DNA of 64,000 nucleotides from Paenibacillus sp. SC116. GTDB taxonomy: Bacteria; Bacillota; Bacilli; Paenibacillales; Paenibacillaceae. The position numbers and the translations under genes are program-made. Shown piece after piece: positions 25,242-34,315 of the stretch. Location of the stretch: assembly GCF_024733555.1 (NCBI RefSeq), contig NZ_JANIOF010000001.1, positions 2,538,777 to 2,602,776 on the forward strand, written 5' to 3'. A model generated the notes under the pieces. It saw only the letters and a list, made by a program, of their open reading frames with translations, was not told the DNA's origin and did not search any database. Numbering within the stretch: the stretch's first letter is position 1; each line of letters starts with the position of its first letter.

Positions 25242-26174
25242 TTACAGTGCGTTGAATGCCTCTGTCAATACAGGTACGATTTGAGACTTACGGGATACAA
25301 CGCCTTTAAGAATCGCTTTGTTGTCATCCAATGTAACATTGTAAGCTTTCTCTACTGCGTGTGCAGATTGTCCAACCGCAAGACCAACGGAATCGTTGTT
25401 CAAGATGTCTGTTACAACGAACAAGAACAAGTCCAATCCTTTGTCAGCAACGATTTTGTTCAGAACCGCTTCTACTTCAGCTTGACGGCCCAATACATCG
25501 TTCACGTCTACTGCGTTTACTTGTGCGATTTCAACTTTTGCGCTGCCCATCGTGAACTCTTTGGAGTCAATGGATACAAGCTGCTCGATTGTTTTGTCGC
25601 TTAGATCCGCGCCAGCCTTCAACATTTCCAAACCGTACTGCTCAGCATCTACATCAGCGATCGCTGCAAGCTCACGAGCTGCATCGATATCTTCTTGTGT
25701 GCAAGTTGGAGATTTGAACAAGAGAGAGTCGGAAATGATAGCGGAAAGCATCAAACCTGCTACTTCTTTGCGAACCGATACACCTTTCTCTTTGTAAATC
25801 TTCAACAAGATTGTCGCTGTGCAGCCAACAGGCTCTGCACGGTAGTACAATGGTGCAGCTGTCTCAAAGTTCGCGATACGGTGATGGTCGATAACTTCCA
25901 ACACTTGAACTTGATCGATATCGTTAGCGCTTTGTTGACGCTCATTGTGATCAACCAAAATAACTTGTTTCGCTTCGCTAGCAACAGCTTCAACAAGACG
26001 TGGCGCTTCTACATTAAAATGCTTCAAAGCATAAGCCGTCTCACCGCTCACTTCACCAAGACGAATAGCTTCTACGTTCAAGCCCAATTCTTTTTTCAAT
26101 TCAGCGTATGCGATAGCGGAGCAGATTGTATCCGTGTCTGGATTTTTGTGTCCGAAAACTAGAATTTTCTCCAT
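25242..26174 (-). CDS. ppaC: Manganese-dependent inorganic pyrophosphatase
   Basis: Family II (DHH) pyrophosphatase of 310 residues hydrolysing PPi to phosphate in the cytosol. Metal ligands appear in [10 protein letters not shown] (His, Asp, Asp), VDHNE and EVIDHHRI. The C-terminal DHHA2 domain has the substrate-binding SRKSQIVP and KGVVSRK segment. Length matches B. subtilis PpaC (309). The start follows AAAGGGAG. Monocistronic with a strong terminator. Confidence 0.97.
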   Translation of the reverse strand: MEKILVFGHKNPDTDTICSAIAYAELKKELGLNVEAIRLGEVSGETAYALKHFNVEAPRLVEAVASEAKQVILVDHNERQQSANDIDQVQVLEVIDHHRIANFETAAPLYYRAEPVGCTATILLKIYKEKGVSVRKEVAGLMLSAIISDSLLFKSPTCTQEDIDAARELAAIADVDAEQYGLEMLKAGADLSDKTIEQLVSIDSKEFTMGSAKVEIAQVNAVDVNDVLGRQAEVEAVLNKIVADKGLDLFLFVVTDILNNDSVGLAVGQSAHAVEKAYNVTLDDNKAILKGVVSRKSQIVPVLTEAFNAL

Positions 26175-26329
26175 AACTAAACTCCCTTTTTAGTCGATTT
26201 TAGCGATGTAAGTATACCTTAGATCTTAATAACCAATCAAGATTATACCTTGAATCTTTGTTTATTCCTATACCTTTAGTAGGATTTATTTTCCTATAAC
26301 AAGAACTTTTTATCAAAATGAGTAAATCA

Positions 26330-27043
26330 TTACGTAAAGTAAACATTGTCGCCTACACGGATTTGCCCTACCTTCTTCACGGAGGCATATACACCAAAGT
26401 TCATTTTCATCTCTGTGTTCAAAATTTTTAATAGAGACGGATCACGTTCCTGTGTATCTGGATCCAGTGTCGTAATCATACAGCGGGAGCATTCTTCATC
26501 CACTTGCAGTTCTATGTCCCCTACCGAAAGACGTTTACCGAGCCACTCTGTCTCCGACACAATCCCTTCCTCGACCGCGATAACGATGTTCGCACGGAAT
26601 CTGCGATGATCCACGGGCTTGCCCCATAAAGCTTCAAGCTTGCGCAGTGTCGCATCCGTTACAATAAGAATACTGGCCGCATCAACTGACATGAGATTCG
26701 GATCAGTCGGATTCGGTTCTCGATAACTCTTCATCGACACTTTTCTTTTCGAATAAGATTGAATCTCTTGCATTAATTCTTTATCCCATCCAAAAGTCCT
26801 TCCATCTGGCCCAGTGACGACAATGCCGTCATCCACATGTTTGGCTTGATAAGCAAGCATATTAGGAATTTGACGCGCGGTAAAGAAACTATTCCAGCCC
26901 TGTTTCGTCTCATCATAAAAGGCACAAAAACGATCTCCATATAAGCCATAGGGTTCAATCTGGCATGATTCCAAGCGCTCGCCAGCAAATGATTTTACAG
27001 GAAATCGATACATATCAATAATTTTTCCTACACGAGTAGCCAA
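26330..27043 (-). CDS. MOSC-domain protein
   Basis: 237 residues with an N-terminal MOSC_N beta-barrel (MYRFPVKSFAGERLESCQI, YGDRFCAF) and a C-terminal MOSC domain (RFRANIVIAV, EWLGKRLSVGD, CSRCMITTLDPDT). The conserved Cys in CSRCMIT is the presumed sulfur carrier, as in molybdenum cofactor sulfurases and the YcbX/mARC group, which reduce N-hydroxylated compounds. The start is TTG, after GAGGGGTAAGGA. No molybdopterin genes lie nearby. Confidence 0.9.
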   Translation of the reverse strand: MATRVGKIIDMYRFPVKSFAGERLESCQIEPYGLYGDRFCAFYDETKQGWNSFFTARQIPNMLAYQAKHVDDGIVVTGPDGRTFGWDKELMQEIQSYSKRKVSMKSYREPNPTDPNLMSVDAASILIVTDATLRKLEALWGKPVDHRRFRANIVIAVEEGIVSETEWLGKRLSVGDIELQVDEECSRCMITTLDPDTQERDPSLLKILNTEMKMNFGVYASVKKVGQIRVGDNVYFT

Positions 27044-27151
27044 ATTCCTTACCCCTCTCTGTAATTACATGATGCTTTAGCTTACTTCTATTATATGGTT
27101 GGCATGGATCTTCGTACAACGTAATATCACATACAAAGGAGTGCAGCAATT

Positions 27152-27553
27152 ATGACTTATGAAATGGTTTTTGAGCACAAACCACTGCTGCTTCGAATCT
27201 ATCGGCTTATTATGAGATTTGAGCATCCAGAACAGTGCATAGATCAAGGCCTATTAGAAGAAGAATTTAAAGCAATTCTCGAACAACAAGATAGAGAGAC
27301 TTTGATTCTAATCAAAACGATCACAATGGTCGGACGGCATGAACGCGGGTATGTGTATACGAAAGTTAACGATGATGGTAGTGCTTTCGAAAATATGATT
27401 AAAATAAAAATCTCCGAGTCTCCTGAGGAATTGGTTCAGAAATATGGAAAATATCTTATCTATGACAAAAAAGAAGACATCATCCCCCTATTGATTAGGA
27501 GATGGATTCGGCCCTCTTTTATCGAAGGTATGCATATTTTGAAACTCACGTAA
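27152..27553 (+). CDS. Hypothetical protein (133 aa)
   Basis: I do not recognise the family. Reading frame of 133 residues after AAAGGAGTG. No signal peptide or membrane helix; it looks cytosolic with mixed alpha/beta content and charged stretches (GLLEEEFKAILEQQDRET, YDKKEDIIPLLIRRWIRP). It is followed 63 bases later by another small gene in the same direction with a strong ribosome site, so the pair may be an operon. Confidence 0.72.
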   Translation: MTYEMVFEHKPLLLRIYRLIMRFEHPEQCIDQGLLEEEFKAILEQQDRETLILIKTITMVGRHERGYVYTKVNDDGSAFENMIKIKISESPEELVQKYGKYLIYDKKEDIIPLLIRRWIRPSFIEGMHILKLT

Positions 27554-27616
27554 TATTGAATTCGATCCTTCCATTCGATGTTACACGAATTTTGAAGCTA
27601 TACTAAGGAGGAAATC

Positions 27617-27922
27617 ATGTTGATCGTAGAAATCAATTTTACCCATCATTCCAATTATATGGAGATAAGAGATGGCCTCCATATAAGTGCACGTGAGCTG
27701 CAACGCGGATTTGATGACTTTATGTCCAAACTCAATGGAAATAACTACTTTAAAGAATTTCATGTCTTTGCAGATCCCGAAGGGGAACCTCATTCAGGTT
27801 ATGTAGGTGTGTATGGAGCAGAACATTTCATAGCATGGATAAATGTAGAGAAATACGGAGAACAGGTAGCTTGGCCCATTAGTAAGCCTAATCGTGAGCC
27901 GGATGAGATCATTTATTTTTAG
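27617..27922 (+). CDS. Hypothetical protein (101 aa)
   Basis: I do not recognise the family. 101 residues after AAGGAGG. Soluble, with an N-terminal beta strand MLIVEINFTHHSNYMEI and aromatic segments NYFKEFHVFADPEGEPH and AEHFIAWINVEKYG. The sizes and style of this gene and the preceding one suggest small accessory proteins. It is convergent with the 79-residue ORF on the other strand. Confidence 0.7.
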   Translation: MLIVEINFTHHSNYMEIRDGLHISARELQRGFDDFMSKLNGNNYFKEFHVFADPEGEPHSGYVGVYGAEHFIAWINVEKYGEQVAWPISKPNREPDEIIYF

Positions 27923-27936
27923 GACTGTGTGGGCAT

Positions 27937-28176
27937 TCATATATTGATTTTCAAATGACAATTAGGGGAACTACCTTCATTTGTTGAGGCATCCCCTTCT
28001 TCTGCATGGAGATCAACCTTAGGAAATTGTCGATTTAATGACTGACACATTACTTCTAATTTCTCAGGCAGTACCTTTATCATCGAAATATAAGGAATAA
28101 ACGTGATAAGAAAATCGATTTCATGTCCACTTAACGGCTGCTCTTCTAACCATTCCAATATCGTTAAATCTTCCAC
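27937..28176 (-). CDS. Hypothetical protein (79 aa)
   Basis: 79 residues from a GTG start with GAGGTG 8 bases upstream. Acidic, with an N-terminal helix EDLTILEWLEEQPLSGHEIDF. No recognised domain. It starts 16 bases after the broken HAD gene, so it was probably its operon partner. Confidence 0.6.
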   Translation of the reverse strand: MEDLTILEWLEEQPLSGHEIDFLITFIPYISMIKVLPEKLEVMCQSLNRQFPKVDLHAEEGDASTNEGSSPNCHLKINI

Positions 28177-28192
28177 TCTGGTTCACCTCTCT

Positions 28193-28807
28193 TTAAACTA
28201 AGTGCAGCAATGATGTGGGAGTGTGGCAGATCTCATCTGCATCTTGTAACAACTTAACGGAATCATATCCCCACGTCACCGCAACGATTTTCACTCCTAT
28301 CTTCTTACAGGCTTGGATATCTCGAAGCTCATCACCTACATACCATACCTGCTGCAAGTCGATATGATGTTTACGTGCGACAGACGCGATAGCCTGGTGC
28401 TTGCCAAATATATTACTTGCTGAATGTACAAAATCGAATATATGTAATTGATGCAAATCTAAAAACGATTGGATAATGTCCTTTCTATTAGACGAAAGTA
28501 GACCAAGCGAATAGCCTTTTTGCTTACATTGATGCAGTACGGGGATGATCCCCTCAACAGGTTGAAGCTCATGAATCCATTTTATTTATTCCCTTTTCCC
28601 TTCTATAAGTAAGGCTGGTAACTTATACATCGGAATATGTAAGGCATGCATTCGCTCCGAAATAGACATTTCTGAGAAATACTCGACTTCATCCCTGTTT
28701 ATCATACGTCCTCCGTATTTGACAGAAAGCTTGTTTAAAATTCTGATAGCTAAATCTTTTGACTGAACAAGCGTTCCATCAAAGTCAAAAATGAGATAAG
28801 GCTTCAC
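28193..28807 (-). pseudogene. HAD-family hydrolase interrupted by a stop codon
   Basis: A single frame of about 204 codons with one TAA at 28586-28588. All four HAD motifs are in the same frame: DFDGTLV (motif I), LLSSN (motif II), FGKHQA with Lys (motif III), and YVGDELRDI (motif IV). The stop falls in the cap region between LLIEGKRE and IKWIHELQPVEG, so there is no frameshift or deletion. The family (PGP/PhoE-like phosphatases) hydrolyses small phosphoesters. As written the product would be a 73-residue cap fragment, although restart downstream is conceivable. A sequencing error in the AATAAATAAAA run is the alternative. Confidence 0.8.
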
Positions 28808-28971
28808 GTATACTTCATCCCTTTTTTCTGAAAATAACAGCTATTTCTATTTTAACATTTCTATCATTTGAATATTGCTCAAGTCCATAGTATCGTAAAA
28901 GAGCAGAACGCAAAGTATATTCAACAGCATCTTAAATTCAAATATATCCACGAGACAAGGAGAGATTTCAG

Positions 28972-29946
28972 TTGCCACACATCCCGTTAAATCGCCGTAA
29001 CATCCCTGCCAGTCAGCTCGTACTAGGCTGTATGGGGCTAGGCGGAGCTTGGAATCATGACCCGATTACGAATGAGCATGTAAAGCAAGCGCAGGAAGCT
29101 GTAGAAGCCGCACTTTCGATTGGTATCAATATGTTCGATCATGCGGATATTTACACCAAAGGCAAAGCAGAGCAAGTATTCGGACAAGTACTGAAAGAAA
29201 CCCCTTCCTTGAGAGAGCAGATGATCATCCAATCTAAATGCTGCATTCGCCCAAGCGAAGCGCCTGGCATGCCTGGAAGATACGATGCCTCTGAGTCTCA
29301 TATTACGAACAGTGTAGATGGCATATTACAGCGCTTAGGACTCGACTATATTGATATTCTGCTGCTGCATCGCCCAGATCCGCTGATGGACCCAGAAGAG
29401 GTCGCACGTACACTAGATAATCTTCATGCAGCTGGTAAAGTACGCTGGTTCGGTGTATCCAACATGAGTGCAGGGCAAATTCGTTTGCTGCAAGCTTACA
29501 GTAAGCAGCCATTTATCGTGAACCAATTGGAGATGAGCCTAGCGAAAATTGGCTGGTTGAACCAAGGGGTGCAGGTGAATACAGATGCTGCTGCTCATGA
29601 CACATTCCCAGAAGGTACGCTTGAATATTGCCGTCTCGAAAATATTCAGCTGCAAGCATGGGCACCACTTGCTCAAGGCGTGTTCTCAGGCCGCAGTCTG
29701 GACGGACAGCCCGACAACATCATCGCTACAGCGAAACTTGTACAGCAGATGGCTGAGGAGAAAAATACAACGCCTGAAGCCATCGTCTTAGCATGGCTTA
29801 TGTTCCACCCTGCTAACATTCAGCCCGTTATCGGCACGGTAAATCCTGACCGTATTCGCGCTTGTAAAGATGCAGGCAGCGTTGTGCTTACGAGAGAAGA
29901 ATGGTACTCCTTGTACGTCAGCTCTCGCGGTGTGCCGCTACCATAA
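28972..29946 (+). CDS. Aldo/keto reductase (YdhF-like)
   Basis: TIM-barrel NADPH oxidoreductase of 324 residues. The catalytic tetrad is visible: Asp and Tyr in FDHADIYTKGKAE, Lys in IQSKCCIRP and His in LLLHRPDPL. Cofactor segments include WFGVSNMSAGQI and WAPLAQGVFSG. Its closest named relative by motif is E. coli YdhF. The start is TTG at 28972 with AAGGAGAG upstream. Substrate unknown. Monocistronic, ending at a bidirectional terminator. Confidence 0.93.
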   Translation: MPHIPLNRRNIPASQLVLGCMGLGGAWNHDPITNEHVKQAQEAVEAALSIGINMFDHADIYTKGKAEQVFGQVLKETPSLREQMIIQSKCCIRPSEAPGMPGRYDASESHITNSVDGILQRLGLDYIDILLLHRPDPLMDPEEVARTLDNLHAAGKVRWFGVSNMSAGQIRLLQAYSKQPFIVNQLEMSLAKIGWLNQGVQVNTDAAAHDTFPEGTLEYCRLENIQLQAWAPLAQGVFSGRSLDGQPDNIIATAKLVQQMAEEKNTTPEAIVLAWLMFHPANIQPVIGTVNPDRIRACKDAGSVVLTREEWYSLYVSSRGVPLP

Positions 29947-29986
29947 CCAACAAATGAAAGTACGTGTTTCAACATAATAATACCCT

Positions 29987-30039
29987 AAAAAAAGTGGTGT
30001 TCCCCTCTTCTATACTAGCTTGGGGCAACACCACTTTTT
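29987..30039. terminator. Bidirectional terminator
   Basis: AAAAAGTGGTGTT-CCCC ... GGGG-CAACACCACTTTTT, between converging aldo/keto reductase and siderophore permease genes. Confidence 0.92.
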
Positions 30040-30070
30040 CATCATACTTACATGTTCTCACTACGCTGCT

Positions 30071-32134
30071 CTAGCGTCTTGAAGTTGATCGCATCAGCCA
30101 CAAGAAGTAAGGCGCACCGATAATCGCTACCACCAAGCCCGAAGGAATCTCTGCAGGTGGCATAATGGAACGACCAACAGCGTCCGCCAGCACGAGCAGT
30201 GCCGCACCAATTAACGCCGTGAACGGCACAAGTTTGCGGTGGTTATGACCGACAAGCAATCTAGCAGCATGCGGCGCGATTAGGCCAATAAAGCCAATCG
30301 TCCCTACAATAGCAACCGCTGCTGCCGCGAGAGCTACTCCGATTAACGCTGCTCTAAGCCTCGTGCGTACGACGTTAATTCCAAGGCCTGTTGGCACATC
30401 GCTGCCAAAGCCCAGCACATCCAGCTTACGGCCAACCAACCAAGCCGCAGGCACTAAAGTAGCAGGCCAGATGACAAGCTGTGCCAAGTCATCCCACCCT
30501 CGTGCATAAGTGCTGCCTGAGAGCCAAGATATCGCCATGGCTGTGTTCATCTTCGACTGAACGACGATGAGTTGAATTACAGCCGAGCCAAACGCAGACA
30601 CAGCAATACCGACGAGCGCCAGCACAGCTGGCTGCAAACCAGTCCGGCGTGCGATCAAATAAATGAGGAACGCTGCTGTGATCGCTCCGATAAAAGCGGC
30701 AATCGGTAGGAAGGCGATCGGAAGATCCGGCCATACGACCAGAACGCTTAATGCCCCAATGCCTGCTCCCGATGATACCCCTAGAATGGACGGATCAGCG
30801 AGTGGATTGCGCACAACGCCCTGCATCATCAAGCCACTGACGCCAAACGCAGCTCCAGCACAAGCAGCGACTAGCATGCGTGGAATGCGATGATCCAGAA
30901 TAACGTTCGATGACAGTCTAGTGCCTTGTCCGATCAACGTATTCCATATGTCAGACAAACTCATTTTTATCCCACCAAAGACAAGTCCGAACAACGTAAA
31001 TCCTAACAATAGCAGGCTAATAATAACCAGCAATATCGGATACGGTACTTTGCGAATGACTGTGCCAAAGGATACAGTGTCAGGCTCCAGTGATTTCTGA
31101 TGCCTGCGTGCTGCACGATAAGAAAGCCAAGCAAGACATGGGCCACCAATCATAGCCATCACAGCCCCTACTGGGAGTTCACGATATGAATCACCGGCAG
31201 CAAGACGGCTCGCCACATCTGCTCCTACCAGTAATACCGCTCCCCATAAGAAGGCAGCTGGAAGCAGTAAACGATGGTTGCGCACACCAACTAAGCGTAC
31301 AAGATGCGGAGCAACGAGGCCGACAAAACCAATCGGGCCTACGATGCTCACGATAACCCCCGCCAATACTAAAGCGATCAGCAATCCGACAAGTCGTGTT
31401 AGCGTCACATTTTGACCAAGTGACTGGGCTGTTTCTTCGTTTAACAGGAGCACATCAAGGGGACGAGAGAATAAGAATGCAACGATGACGGCCACGATAA
31501 TCCATGGATAGGCGTAGCTTATGCCGCTCCAATCATTTTGAATTAACGTCCCACTTCCCCATAGAAATAGACCGCTTGTCTCTTCTTCAAAAAAGATTTG
31601 CAAACCCGCTGTCACAGATGCCGCAGACATCGATACGATCATACCAGCCAATGCCATCCGTAATGGATTTGAACGGATACCACCAGAAAGCGCATAAGCG
31701 AATAAGGCCGCAGCAGCAGCGCCTACAAAAGCTACAGAGATGGATGAAGCAGCAAGCAGCGATGGAGCAAATACGCCAGCGAATACAACAGCAAGCTGCG
31801 CCCCGGCGTTAATGCCCAACGTGCCTGCTGAAGCAAGTGGGTTGCGTGTAATCGTTTGCAGCAATACACCCGCAACGGCCAACGCACCTCCAGCTAATAT
31901 GCCGGCAACGACACGCGGCAGACGCATCGAACGTACGACATGATGTTCTGCCGTGTCCTGCGGTGCAATAATCGCTTCAATAACCAAAGCTGGCGTCAGG
32001 TCTGCTGCCCCCTGCATAATATGCATAATGACTAAGCAGGCTAACAGCAAGCTGCCTCCGAGCAACAGCGCCCATGGAGCAAACCTTTTGTTCATTAAAA
32101 AAGCGGTGTTGCCACCGCTTACTGCTGCCTTCAT
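30071..32134 (-). CDS. Fused FecCD iron-siderophore permease (FhuB-like)
   Basis: Membrane permease of 687 residues made of two FecCD units in tandem (about 1-340 and 345-687), with about 20 hydrophobic helices, as in FhuB. Each half has its coupling signature: GPIGFVGLVAPHLVRLVG and GTIGFIGLIAPHAARLLVG. It would import an Fe3+-siderophore handed over by the adjacent binding protein. The start overlaps the binding-protein stop as ATGA. The first codons form a terminator hairpin (32097-32120). No ATPase gene follows, so the pair must borrow one encoded elsewhere. Confidence 0.95.
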   Translation of the reverse strand: MKAAVSGGNTAFLMNKRFAPWALLLGGSLLLACLVIMHIMQGAADLTPALVIEAIIAPQDTAEHHVVRSMRLPRVVAGILAGGALAVAGVLLQTITRNPLASAGTLGINAGAQLAVVFAGVFAPSLLAASSISVAFVGAAAAALFAYALSGGIRSNPLRMALAGMIVSMSAASVTAGLQIFFEEETSGLFLWGSGTLIQNDWSGISYAYPWIIVAVIVAFLFSRPLDVLLLNEETAQSLGQNVTLTRLVGLLIALVLAGVIVSIVGPIGFVGLVAPHLVRLVGVRNHRLLLPAAFLWGAVLLVGADVASRLAAGDSYRELPVGAVMAMIGGPCLAWLSYRAARRHQKSLEPDTVSFGTVIRKVPYPILLVIISLLLLGFTLFGLVFGGIKMSLSDIWNTLIGQGTRLSSNVILDHRIPRMLVAACAGAAFGVSGLMMQGVVRNPLADPSILGVSSGAGIGALSVLVVWPDLPIAFLPIAAFIGAITAAFLIYLIARRTGLQPAVLALVGIAVSAFGSAVIQLIVVQSKMNTAMAISWLSGSTYARGWDDLAQLVIWPATLVPAAWLVGRKLDVLGFGSDVPTGLGINVVRTRLRAALIGVALAAAAVAIVGTIGFIGLIAPHAARLLVGHNHRKLVPFTALIGAALLVLADAVGRSIMPPAEIPSGLVVAIIGAPYFLWLMRSTSRR
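32097..32120 (-). terminator. Intragenic terminator/attenuator at the permease start
   Basis: Perfect 8-bp stem AAGCGGTG-GCAA-CACCGCTT running into six T on the minus strand. It lies 14-38 bases after the binding-protein stop, inside codons 5-13 of the permease gene. Transcripts ending here would carry only the binding protein. Confidence 0.75.
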
Positions 32135-33132
32135 TTCGATAATGCCGCTACTGCTTTTTCAGCGATAAGCTGGGCAGAGAGCGGTCCTCCAAACAACCAA
32201 GTATCGCCGCCCATCGCATACGTGCGGTTCTCTTTTACGAAGTCTAGATTTTTCCACACTGGATTTTCTTTCATCTGATTCTCAAAAATATTGTCATCGT
32301 CTTGAACGATATAGAAGAAGTTTACCTGTTTCATATTGAGCAATGTTTCAGCAGTGCCTTCTTCAAACGTTGGCACATACTGTTTCGGTTGAAATGCATT
32401 TTTCATACCCAATTTGTTAAATACTTGTGCTGACATTGCGTGGTCGACCATAAAGCGCATTACTGGAGCTTTATCAGAAGAGTAAGCTTGTACGAGTACA
32501 TACTCAGAATCCGCTTTACCCAATTCCTTTACTTTCTGCGCCAATTTTTCGATTTCCCCGTTCACTTCCTGAAGAACTTTTTCCCCTTCTTCCTGCTTAT
32601 TCACCGCATTAGCAACCATTCTAAAATTCTTCTCCATCAACGCATAAGCATCTGGATTCTGTTCAGTCGCTGCATGGAACAGCAAGGTTGGTGCGATATT
32701 TTGAAGCTCATCATAGAATGCCTCGATACGGTCAACACCAATAATCAAGTCCGGCTCCAAGCTGGATATAACCTCGATATTCGGCTCAACTCGACCGCCA
32801 ACATCAACTACATTACTATCCAATTTATGCTTCACATTTACCCATTTATCATAACCGTCCAGCTCAGCCACGCCGACAGGTTGAATACCTAGTGCGAGCA
32901 AATCTTCCACAACAGACCATTCAAGCGCTACGATACGTTTTGGCGTGCCTTTAATCTCTTGTGTGCCTTTCAAATGCTCAATGGATCGAACGTCACCTTG
33001 CGCTTGGTTCTGATTCTGTTCCTGCTTCGGTTCTGCACTTTCCGCTTTCGTCGGTGCATTACCCCCAGATCCACAACCAGTTAACAAGATGATAAAACTG
33101 AATAGCATAACAAGTAAGCGAATTCCTTTCAT
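32131..33132 (-). CDS. Iron-siderophore ABC transporter binding lipoprotein
   Basis: Periplasmic-binding-protein-like lipoprotein of 333 residues. Lipobox LLTGCGSGG follows a 17-residue hydrophobic signal, then a linker rich in Gln, Asn and Glu and a helical-backbone ligand domain (PKRIVALEWSVVEDLLALG, EPDLIIGVDR, GGDTWLFGGPLSAQLIAEKA). The ATG at 33132 is preferred because GGAGGA overlaps the ATG at 33141. It captures a ferric siderophore outside the cell and feeds the downstream permease. A perfect Fur palindrome lies 44 bases upstream. Confidence 0.95.
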   Translation of the reverse strand: MKGIRLLVMLFSFIILLTGCGSGGNAPTKAESAEPKQEQNQNQAQGDVRSIEHLKGTQEIKGTPKRIVALEWSVVEDLLALGIQPVGVAELDGYDKWVNVKHKLDSNVVDVGGRVEPNIEVISSLEPDLIIGVDRIEAFYDELQNIAPTLLFHAATEQNPDAYALMEKNFRMVANAVNKQEEGEKVLQEVNGEIEKLAQKVKELGKADSEYVLVQAYSSDKAPVMRFMVDHAMSAQVFNKLGMKNAFQPKQYVPTFEEGTAETLLNMKQVNFFYIVQDDDNIFENQMKENPVWKNLDFVKENRTYAMGGDTWLFGGPLSAQLIAEKAVAALSK

Positions 33133-33175
33133 TACAGTCATTCCTCCATCTAATCTAGTATTTCAAACAAACAAT

Positions 33176-33194
33176 AATGATAATCATTATCATT
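33176..33194. promoter_or_regulatory. Fur box
   Basis: AATGATAATCATTATCATT is a perfect 19-bp palindrome matching the Fur consensus core GATAATGATAATCATTATC over its repeated GATAAT units. It lies just upstream of the siderophore-binding protein gene, so the uptake pair should be repressed by Fe-Fur. Confidence 0.95.
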
Positions 33195-33266
33195 ATGTAT
33201 ACAATGATCTACGATGTCAATCCATATTTATGTATCCTTTCAATCCACCTAGCAAATTCAGATATA

Positions 33267-33320
33267 GAAAAAGACTGCGGATGTCCGAACGTGCATCGGA
33301 ACGATGATCCCAGTCTTTTA
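33267..33320 (-). terminator. Terminator of the thioesterase gene
   Basis: AAAGACTG ... CAGTCTTT with partial inner pairing; T run on the minus strand. It separates the thioesterase gene from the Fur-controlled pair. Confidence 0.85.
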
Positions 33321-33351
33321 AAGAATTTAATTAAATTGTATAAATGGTTAT

Positions 33352-34134
33352 TTATAACCGCATAACTCTCTCATCCTCATAGGAAAGTTGGAGCTGCGAT
33401 TGAATCGTAGATGCCAGGCGATTCATACTATGGTGAATATAAAAATGCTCACCTTCCATCAAGATCAGGTCAAAATGGCTATCCGTCACCTCTCGCCACT
33501 TTGCGATCTCTTCAACGGAAACCATAGGATCATGCGTCCCTGCAAATGCTGTAATAGGAACGTTTAACCGTCCTTTATCTTTATAGCGATATCTCTCGCA
33601 CAACTCCAAATCTGCGCGAATGATAGGCAAGGCAATATTCATCAATTCTTCGTTATGTAATACCCATTCGGGCGTGCCATTCCAGTCCTTTATGGTATCT
33701 TTCAACTGCTGGTCACACAACTTATAACGTTCTGTCTTCTCTCTTCTAGGCATATGCGGACTGCTTCGTGCAGAAACAAATAAATGCTCAGGCCTCAACC
33801 CGTATTGCTCTTGCAAATGACGGGTCATTTCATAAGAAATTAATGCGCCCATACTATGTCCAAAAAAAGCAAATGGCATTTCGCTTAGAACGCGAATCAG
33901 TCCTTGCGAAATACATGTAACGAGTGTATCAATTTGAGTAATAGGTGGTTCCATCAATCGTGCACCTCTCCCCGGAAGGTGAACGGAAACAACCTCAACA
34001 CGTGAATCAAAGGCATCTGACCAGCTACGGTACAAAGAGGGACTTCCACCTGCATATGGAAAGCAAATCAATCGGACCGCTGCGTTGCTTTTTCGAGTCG
34101 TACGATACAACCATGGATTTCCCCAATGTGCCAT
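33352..34134 (-). CDS. Type II thioesterase
   Basis: Alpha/beta hydrolase of 260 residues in the GrsT/SrfAD family that clears misprimed or stalled acyl groups from carrier proteins of NRPS/PKS lines. Features: CFPYAGGSPSLY (oxyanion region), nucleophile in FFGHSMGALISYEM (Ser94), Asp in GTHDPMVS and His in GEHFYIHH. The start follows GGAAAGGA. No NRPS or PKS is adjacent; the nearest genes are a Fur-regulated siderophore importer and an NADH dehydrogenase. It may serve a siderophore synthetase located elsewhere (inference). Confidence 0.93.
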   Translation of the reverse strand: MAHWGNPWLYRTTRKSNAAVRLICFPYAGGSPSLYRSWSDAFDSRVEVVSVHLPGRGARLMEPPITQIDTLVTCISQGLIRVLSEMPFAFFGHSMGALISYEMTRHLQEQYGLRPEHLFVSARSSPHMPRREKTERYKLCDQQLKDTIKDWNGTPEWVLHNEELMNIALPIIRADLELCERYRYKDKGRLNVPITAFAGTHDPMVSVEEIAKWREVTDSHFDLILMEGEHFYIHHSMNRLASTIQSQLQLSYEDERVMRL

Positions 34135-34241
34135 GATCTTAATTTCCTTTCCATTTTCTCAGTCTTTGTAATTCGAGATCTTACACGATTTAGTGCTTTT
34201 TGTCATTGATAGATTTTGTCGATCTATTTGCGAAAAAACAA

Positions 34242-34286
34242 ATAAGCTAGCGATCGTACGAAACGAATTTCGTCGATTCCTAGCTT
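34242..34286 (-). terminator. Terminator of the NDH-2-like gene
   Basis: AAGCTAG ... CTAGCTT with extended inner pairing ACGAA/TTCGT, followed on the minus strand by ATTTGTTTTTT. Confidence 0.85.
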
Positions 34287-34315
34287 TGTTGAATATGGTT
34301 GAAAAAGAACTTCGA

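Noticed and set aside
28193-28807. Frameshift in the HAD gene
   Set aside because: Both parts lie in the same frame; the break is a single stop codon.
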